Shown here: positions 7,434-11,868 of the stretch, in pieces | Layout: each line of letters starts with the position of its first letter | How positions within the stretch are numbered: position 1 is the stretch's first letter | NCBI GenBank assembly: GCA_050740235.1 | Contig: JBOIDB010000132.1 | Coordinates: 1-11,868 of the forward strand | DNA length: 11,868 bases | Source: JACDCP01 sp050740235 | GTDB lineage: Bacteria > Pseudomonadota > Gammaproteobacteria > Steroidobacterales > JACDCP01 | Direction: 5' to 3' | Made by a program: the position numbers and the translations under genes | Notes under the pieces: model-generated | The model's database searches: none | The model's input: the letters and a program-made list of their open reading frames with translations, nothing else | Told to the model about the DNA's origin: nothing

Positions 7434-8400
7434 CGACGACGAGCAACCGGACTCGCGCGGGCGGGCGCTGTGGTCCGGCGTCATCACATTCGGGCTGGTG
7501 AGCGTGCCGGTCGACATGTTCCCGGCCAACCGGCCCCGCCTGGTCTCGCTGCGTATGGTCGACGAGCAAGGCACGCCGCTCAGCCGCCGCTATTTCTGCC
7601 CGGAAGACGGGGAGCCCGTCGACTGGGAGGAAATCGTACGCGGCTACGAGACGGAAAAAGATCAGTATGTCGTCGTCACCGATGAAGAGCTGGAGGGCCT
7701 CGAGCCGGAGAAATCCCGCGAGATCGACCTTCGGCAATTCGTCGACCTGGCCGATGTCGATCCCATGTACTTCGAGCGCGCTTATTTTCTCGCGCCCGCG
7801 AGCGAGTCCAACAAGGCGTATCGGCTGCTGGCCGAGGCGATGGAGCGTGCGGGCCGGGCGGGCATCGCCACGTTCGTCATGCGCGGCAGGGAGTACCTCG
7901 TGGCGCTGATCTCCGAAAGGAAGATACTGCGGGCCGAAACGCTGCGCTTTCACGACGAGCTGCGAACGGCGTCGGACGTCGGACTCCCCGGGCTCGGCAA
8001 AGCCGAGCCGAAGCGCGTGCGAGAGATGGAACAGGCGATGCAGAAACTGGCGGCCAGGGAGTTCGACAGGGACGAGCTGAGCGACGACTACGCCGAACGC
8101 TTGCAGAAGCTCGTCGCGAAGAAGCTGAAAGCCGGCGAGGACGTGGTCGAGATGCCGGAAGAGACGGAAGAGGAACCGTCCGGCGGTGCCGAGATCATCG
8201 ACATCATGGAGATCCTGAAGCAGCGGCTCGCGGGAGAGGGCCGGACGGAACCGCGGGCGAAAGGAGGAAACGGCAAGGCAGAGCGTCTCGAGGATCGCAG
8301 CAAGGAAGAACTCTACGCGCGCGCCCAGGAGCTCGATATCCCCGGCCGCAGCGCCATGACCAAGAAGCAGCTCGCGCAGGCGATTCGCAAGTCTCAATAG
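7426..8400 (+). CDS. ku: Ku protein with C-terminal SAP/Rho_N-like domain (Ku-2)
   Basis: Second Ku (324 aa) directly after the first, starting with TTG behind AAGGAG. The core runs from RALWSGVITFGLVSVPVDMF (13-32) through IVRGYETEKDQYVVVTDEEL (70-89), DPMYFERAYFLAP (112-124) and FVMRGREYLVAL to about residue 240. FCPEDGEPV (57-65) keeps one cysteine of the loop that Ku-1 lacks. After an acidic stretch (EETEEE, 245-250) and a helical segment (256-269), a glycine- and lysine-rich linker leads to LEDRSKEELYARAQELDIPG at 288-307 and a KKQLAQAIRK helix. This is a helix-extension-helix SAP or Rho-N-type nucleic-acid binding motif. Some bacterial Ku proteins carry such domains. The pair may form a heterodimer, as with Sinorhizobium Ku3/Ku4; this is inference. 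Confidence 0.94.
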   Translation: MPDDDEQPDSRGRALWSGVITFGLVSVPVDMFPANRPRLVSLRMVDEQGTPLSRRYFCPEDGEPVDWEEIVRGYETEKDQYVVVTDEELEGLEPEKSREIDLRQFVDLADVDPMYFERAYFLAPASESNKAYRLLAEAMERAGRAGIATFVMRGREYLVALISERKILRAETLRFHDELRTASDVGLPGLGKAEPKRVREMEQAMQKLAAREFDRDELSDDYAERLQKLVAKKLKAGEDVVEMPEETEEEPSGGAEIIDIMEILKQRLAGEGRTEPRAKGGNGKAERLEDRSKEELYARAQELDIPGRSAMTKKQLAQAIRKSQ

Positions 8401-8477
8401 AAGTCGTCTCGCTACGCTATCGACGGGGCTTCTGCTCCTGTGGTAGAAGCGGGTCGCGACGGCATTGAGGAGCAGGC
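8401..8477 (+). other. Short intergenic interval between ku-2 and the TPR gene
   Basis: The 77 bp hold a weak 6-bp stem (GCTTCT/AGAAGC with an 11-nt loop, about 8428-8450) without a T-run, and the ribosome site GAGGAG (8467-8472) of the next gene. I see no convincing promoter or terminator, so read-through from the Ku operon is possible. Confidence 0.4.
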
Positions 8478-10493
8478 GTGAATCGCTCTCTGGCACTGAG
8501 CAAGATCGATCGTTTCTACCGCGAGCTGCGCCGGCGCAAGGTGATCCGCGTCGCGGCTTTTTACATCGTCGCGTCGTGGGTCGCCATCGAGGTCGCATCG
8601 GTCGTTTTTCCGCAGTTGTTCCTGCCTGCCTGGAGCGTACGCCTGCTGATCCTGCTGGCCGCGTTCGGTTTTCCGTTCGTCATCGTAATGGCCTGGATAT
8701 TCGATATCACGCCGGGCGGCGTGGAGCGCACGCCAACGATTGCGAACAAAACCGTAGCGCGGCCGGAGCCTCCCCAACGGTCGCTGGCGGTGCTGCCGTT
8801 TCGCAACATCGGCGGCGATCGCGAGAACGAATACTTCTGCGAGGGCCTCGCCGAGGACCTGCTGATCGTCCTGTCGCGGGTGCGTGGCCTGAGGGTCGCG
8901 GCGCGCAGCTCGGCGTTCGCATTCCGCGATGGCACGAGCGATGTGCGCACGATCGGTGAGAAGCTCAACGTCGCGAACGTGCTCGAGGGCAGCGTCCGCA
9001 AGAGCGACGGGCAACTGCGCATCGCCGTTCGCCTGGTCGATACGGCGGACGGCTACCAACGCTGGACGCAGGTCTTCGACCGCGAGCTCGGCGACATCTT
9101 CGAGATCCAGGACGAGATCTCGCGCGCAGTGTTCGATGCGCTGGACGTCGAGGTCTACGGCGCCGAGCGCCCGCAGGTCGTGCCGGGCACCCGTGATATC
9201 GAGGCCTATAACCTGTATCTCATGGGCCGGCATCAGTTCCACAAGCGCACCGAGGAGTCGTTGCGCAGCGCGGTGCGGTTCTTCGAGCAGTCCGTCGAAC
9301 GCGATCCGCGCTTCGCCCTGCCGTACACCGGGCTCGCAGATGCGTACGCGCTGTTGAGCGCCAGCGGCGAGGGCTACGGGTCCATACCGGTCGAAGAATC
9401 CATTGCGCGTGCCGCGCCGATGGTGGAAAAGGCGTTACAGCTCGATCCGAAGCTCGCGGAAGCCCATGCCTCGCGCGGATTCCTCGATCGCCTGCGGCAG
9501 GACTCCACCGGCGCCGAACGGCACTTGCGCCGCGCCCTGGAGCTCAACCCGGATTATCCGATGGCGCATTCCTGGCTCGGGCTCACGCTCACGGATCTCG
9601 GCCGCTTGCGGGAGGCGCGCGCGGAGTTCGAGCGTGCCTACGAGTCCGACCCGCTTTCGCCCATCATCGGCAGCAATCTGGGCTTCGCGCAGATGAAGGG
9701 CGGCGATCTCGATGCCGCGCGCGAGCACTTTCACCGCGTAATGGAGATCGCTCCCGAGTTCACCGTGGCGCATTCCGGAATGGCGCATGTGGAACGCAGG
9801 CTGGGCCGGTTCGAAACGGCGCAGGAATGGTGGGAGCAGGCCAGCCGCATCAATCCGAAGCGCGTGTACTACCCGGCGAGCCTCGCGCTCCTGCAACTGG
9901 AAGGCGAGAACCTGCCCGCGGCCGAGCAATCCGTGCAGCGGGCGGAAGCGATCGCTCCGAACGACGCGCTGGTCGTGCGCGCGCGCATGGCTGTACTCAT
10001 CGCCGCGGAGCGCGATGACGAGCTTCTCTCATTTACAGAGGGTCGCCTCGAGGGCGAGCGCTCCAGTGCCGAAACGCTTGCCAACGCGGCCCTGGCACAG
10101 CTGGTTGCCGGGCAGCCGGACAAGGCGCTTCGTTATTACGAGCGCGCCGGCGCCGATCTCCTCCAGTGGGTTTCCGACTCGCTGGTCTGGACCTGGCGGT
10201 TTCCGCACGGCCTGTATTGCGCGGACGCCCTGATACGCACGGGCGCGCGGGAGCGGGGGCTCGCGATCCTCGATGACGCCGACCGGCTGTTCGATCGGCT
10301 GGAGGGCGAGGGGCTCGTCAATGCGGATATGGATTTCCAGCGCGCCGCGGTGTTGTCGTTGCGGGGCGCGTATGACGCGGCCGCCGCCGCTCTGCAACGC
10401 GCCGTGCAACGCGGCTGGCGCACGCGATGGCAGGCGCGCCGCGATCCGATGCTCGCCGGGCTGCGAGAGCGGAAGTTGCTCGAGATTCAGTAA
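8478..10493 (+). CDS. Membrane-anchored TolB-N/TPR repeat protein
   Basis: Protein of 671 aa starting with GTG 8478 (GAGGAG 5 nt upstream). A short basic head (YRELRRRKVIR) precedes two membrane helices at about 22-44 and 53-75. Next is a TolB-N/FlgO-like domain, about 102-221 (SLAVLPFRNIGG, EYFCEGLAEDLL, VAARSSAFAFR, VLEGSVRKSDGQLRIAVRLV). TPR repeats follow over roughly 260-500 (units at 262-277, 315-330, 343-360, 373-390 and 410-425 show the A-x-x-x-F/Y-x-x-A-L-x-x-x-P pattern), with more degenerate helical repeats to the end. This architecture usually accompanies an adenylate-cyclase or winged-helix domain at the N-terminus; here two helices replace it. By the positive-inside rule the TPR part should be cytoplasmic. 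It is probably a protein-protein scaffold; no catalytic motif is seen. The last 7 bp overlap the convergent GFA gene. Confidence 0.88.
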   Translation: MNRSLALSKIDRFYRELRRRKVIRVAAFYIVASWVAIEVASVVFPQLFLPAWSVRLLILLAAFGFPFVIVMAWIFDITPGGVERTPTIANKTVARPEPPQRSLAVLPFRNIGGDRENEYFCEGLAEDLLIVLSRVRGLRVAARSSAFAFRDGTSDVRTIGEKLNVANVLEGSVRKSDGQLRIAVRLVDTADGYQRWTQVFDRELGDIFEIQDEISRAVFDALDVEVYGAERPQVVPGTRDIEAYNLYLMGRHQFHKRTEESLRSAVRFFEQSVERDPRFALPYTGLADAYALLSASGEGYGSIPVEESIARAAPMVEKALQLDPKLAEAHASRGFLDRLRQDSTGAERHLRRALELNPDYPMAHSWLGLTLTDLGRLREARAEFERAYESDPLSPIIGSNLGFAQMKGGDLDAAREHFHRVMEIAPEFTVAHSGMAHVERRLGRFETAQEWWEQASRINPKRVYYPASLALLQLEGENLPAAEQSVQRAEAIAPNDALVVRARMAVLIAAERDDELLSFTEGRLEGERSSAETLANAALAQLVAGQPDKALRYYERAGADLLQWVSDSLVWTWRFPHGLYCADALIRTGARERGLAILDDADRLFDRLEGEGLVNADMDFQRAAVLSLRGAYDAAAAALQRAVQRGWRTRWQARRDPMLAGLRERKLLEIQ

Positions 10494-10903
10494 GTGCCTT
10501 CAGGCGGCTCGTCGGTCTCGAATTGCGGCAGATCGTCGGTGATCTCGAACCACGGTGCCTTCGATCCGACATAGATGTGACACCAGGGTCGTACACCCGG
10601 ATCGTCGTCGAGCGTGCCCATCGCGAGCCCATAGTTGTCCGGCTCGCGGTCCCACAGATTCGCCATGGGCGAACCGCATACGCGGCAGAAAGTCCTGACC
10701 GTGCTTTCGGAGGAGCGGTATCGGACGAGGAGATCCTCGCCTCGAACATAGCGGAAAGACGTTCGCGGCACGGCCAGCCTGGCCCGAAATGCCGTGCCGT
10801 GAGGTTTCCGGCACATGGAGCAATGGCAATAAGTTGCAGGCCCGACCGGGCCGTCGATCTCGTACCGAATTCCCCCACACAAACAACTGCCTCGCAACGT
10901 CAT
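10487..10903 (-). CDS. GFA-family (glutathione-dependent formaldehyde-activating/CENP-V-like) zinc protein
   Basis: Protein of 138 aa with the complete GFA zinc set: CLC at 7-9 (SCLCGGIRYEI), CHCSMC at 26-31 (YCHCSMCRKPHGTAF) and CRVC at 73-76 (TFCRVCGSPMANL). Together these bind one structural and one putative catalytic zinc. Members are beta-sandwich proteins; Gfa itself was linked to S-hydroxymethylglutathione formation, but most paralogues have no proven substrate and no formaldehyde-oxidation genes are nearby. ATG 10903 follows the upstream VOC stop by 5 bp, with GAGGG 9 nt before it, so it is the last gene of a three-gene - strand operon. Normal length, no missing ligand. The final 7 bp overlap the end of the TPR gene. 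Confidence 0.92.
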   Translation of the reverse strand: MTLRGSCLCGGIRYEIDGPVGPATYCHCSMCRKPHGTAFRARLAVPRTSFRYVRGEDLLVRYRSSESTVRTFCRVCGSPMANLWDREPDNYGLAMGTLDDDPGVRPWCHIYVGSKAPWFEITDDLPQFETDEPPEGTY

Positions 10904-10908
10904 GACTC

Positions 10909-11292
10909 TCAGCCCTCGAAGATCTGAATCAGGTTGCCGCAGGTATCGTCGAAGACCGCGACGGTCGTCGGTCCGGCCTTCGTCGGGCCGCTCTTGAAAT
11001 CCACGCCGAGCTTCACGAGCCGTTCGTATTCACTCCGGACATCGGTCACCGCAAATGCCGTCAGCGGGATGCCCGCCTCGAACAGCTCCTTTTGAAAGGT
11101 TTTTGCAGGCGGGAATCCCATTGGTTCGAGCAGCAGCTCGATGTCGTCCGGCCCTTCCGGAGACATTACGGTTAGCCATCGGTCAGGCCCAATCGGTATA
11201 TCCTGCTTCTTGATGAAGCCGAGGATTTCCGTATAGAACGCGAGTGCCTTGCTTTGGTCCTTCACCATGACGCTGCTGAGCTTGATCTTCAT
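10909..11292 (-). CDS. VOC superfamily (glyoxalase/bleomycin-resistance fold) protein
   Basis: Protein of 127 aa with two beta-alpha-beta-beta-beta modules: MKIKLSSVMVKDQSKALAFYTEILGF (1-26) opens the first and GIPLTAFAVTDVRSEYERLVKLGVDF the second (about 74-99). It ends in the usual FDDTCGNLIQIFE strand. IELLLEP near 51-57 and the terminal Glu126 are candidate metal-ligand positions. The superfamily includes glyoxalase I, extradiol dioxygenases and antibiotic-binding proteins; sequence alone does not choose among them. ATG 11292 has GGGAG 5 nt upstream and shares a 4-bp ATGA overlap with the preceding kinase-like gene, so the two are translationally coupled. Confidence 0.92.
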   Translation of the reverse strand: MKIKLSSVMVKDQSKALAFYTEILGFIKKQDIPIGPDRWLTVMSPEGPDDIELLLEPMGFPPAKTFQKELFEAGIPLTAFAVTDVRSEYERLVKLGVDFKSGPTKAGPTTVAVFDDTCGNLIQIFEG

Positions 11293-11868
11293 GACGTCTC
11301 CCTGGCAAGGCCGTTCGAAAGCAACTCGTCGAGCTTCGAGCTCTGGACTTCCAGGGTTTCAATCAGTTCCGCCACCGAAGCTTCGGCGTCCTCGGCCTCG
11401 CGTTCGAACAGCTGCACCGTCCACTCGATTGCACCGAGCAGGTACAAGCGATGCATGCGGATGAGCAGCGCCACCTGATCGGCCGGTCCGTATTCGCGTA
11501 GCGCCCTGAAGAGGAAATCCGGGCCGTAGTCTTCGTAAATGCAAATGAAGTCCCATGCGGGATCGCCGATGATCATGTCGCCGAAATCGATCACCGCCAT
11601 GACCGATGCCGAGTCGGGATCATACAGGACGTGATCGGGGCTCAGGTCGCCGTGCAGCAGAGCGGGTCGAAAGCGTGCCCGGCCGTGCGACTCCAGCAGG
11701 TCGGCAATCGTCCGCTTCACGAGGGCGCGTTCCGTGATGCACAACTTTGACCAAAGGGCCTGGGCGACCTGTTTCGACAATCCATCGAAGTGGGCGGCGT
11801 AGTCTGCATGCTCGAGACCGGACGACCTGGCCAGCTTCAAATCGGTAGCGTGCATCTGTCTTAGAAAC
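11289..11868 (-). CDS. APH-type phosphotransferase, C-terminal part (N-terminus off window)
   Basis: The frame is open to the right edge. A Met at 11855 could be read as a start, but the residues before it give FLRQMHAT, a common internal motif of APH-family kinases, so it is internal and the N-lobe lies beyond the window. The visible 193 residues carry the catalytic loop LLHGDLSPDHVLYD (the Asp of HGD is the base) and the metal-binding AVIDFGDMIIGDPAWDF. The metal-ligand Asn of the usual HGDxxxxN is His here, a variant also known from macrolide phosphotransferases. Substrate cannot be called: APH-fold members include aminoglycoside, macrolide and small-metabolite kinases. It is the first visible gene of the operon with VOC and GFA proteins. 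Confidence 0.88.
   Translation of the reverse strand, partial: FLRQMHATDLKLARSSGLEHADYAAHFDGLSKQVAQALWSKLCITERALVKRTIADLLESHGRARFRPALLHGDLSPDHVLYDPDSASVMAVIDFGDMIIGDPAWDFICIYEDYGPDFLFRALREYGPADQVALLIRMHRLYLLGAIEWTVQLFEREAEDAEASVAELIETLEVQSSKLDELLSNGLARETS

Noticed and set aside
8428..8450. Hairpin GCTTCT/AGAAGC after the Ku operon as a terminator
   Set aside because: The stem is only 6 bp with an 11-nt loop and no T-run, too weak to call.
7348..8598. A 416-codon open frame on the - strand across the second Ku
   Set aside because: It is a shadow of a conserved Ku gene with biased Arg/Leu composition and no domain.
11853..11855. ATG at 11855 as the start of a complete short phosphotransferase
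   Set aside because: The preceding in-frame residues complete the internal FLRQMHAT motif, and an APH enzyme needs an N-lobe, so the gene runs off the window.

Overview
The window is a high-GC, gene-dense stretch of bacterial chromosome, apparently from a Gram-negative proteobacterium. The evidence is a partial outer-membrane beta-barrel at the left edge, a two-membrane-helix TolB-N/TPR protein of a kind common in environmental gammaproteobacteria, and a REP-like palindromic repeat. A gammaproteobacterium is my best guess, but there is no rRNA or marker gene to settle it. I see no insertion sequence, CRISPR array, tRNA, rRNA or prophage gene. No stretch over 300 bases lacks a gene.

Region 1 (1-3987, all +) holds the 3' end of a MipA/OmpV-like outer-membrane protein, then an A+T-rich regulatory island with a perfect dyad, then acetate kinase (ackA) and phosphoketolase (xfp). 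Together the two enzymes form a short ATP-yielding route. Phosphoketolase splits xylulose-5-P or fructose-6-P to acetyl-P, and acetate kinase turns acetyl-P plus ADP into acetate and ATP. A palindromic REP-like element sits between them and supplies the last codons and the stop of ackA.

Region 2 (3994-5547) holds an AI-2E/PerM-family membrane protein on the - strand and, divergent from it, a small WYL-like conserved protein of unknown function.

Region 3 (5534-8400) is a divergent DNA-repair cluster and the most interesting part. On the - strand is an SRAP (YedK/HMCES) abasic-site crosslinking protein with all catalytic residues intact. On the + strand is a tight operon of an unrecognised 89-aa protein, a short Ku and a longer Ku with a C-terminal SAP/Rho_N-like domain. 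The 152-bp space between the two arms carries a 41-bp dyad whose half-sites each match the sigma-54 -24/-12 consensus (TGGCAC-N5-TTGC). This hints at unusual, possibly shared, control of base-damage and double-strand-break repair. No ligD is present in the window.

Region 4 (8478-10493, +) is the TolB-N/TPR protein. Region 5 (10487-11868, all -) is a compact three-gene operon read as APH-type kinase (N-terminus off the right edge), VOC/glyoxalase-fold protein and GFA-type zinc protein, with a 4-bp ATGA overlap and a 5-bp gap. Three tail-to-tail gene pairs abut or overlap at their stop codons with no room for an ordinary terminator.
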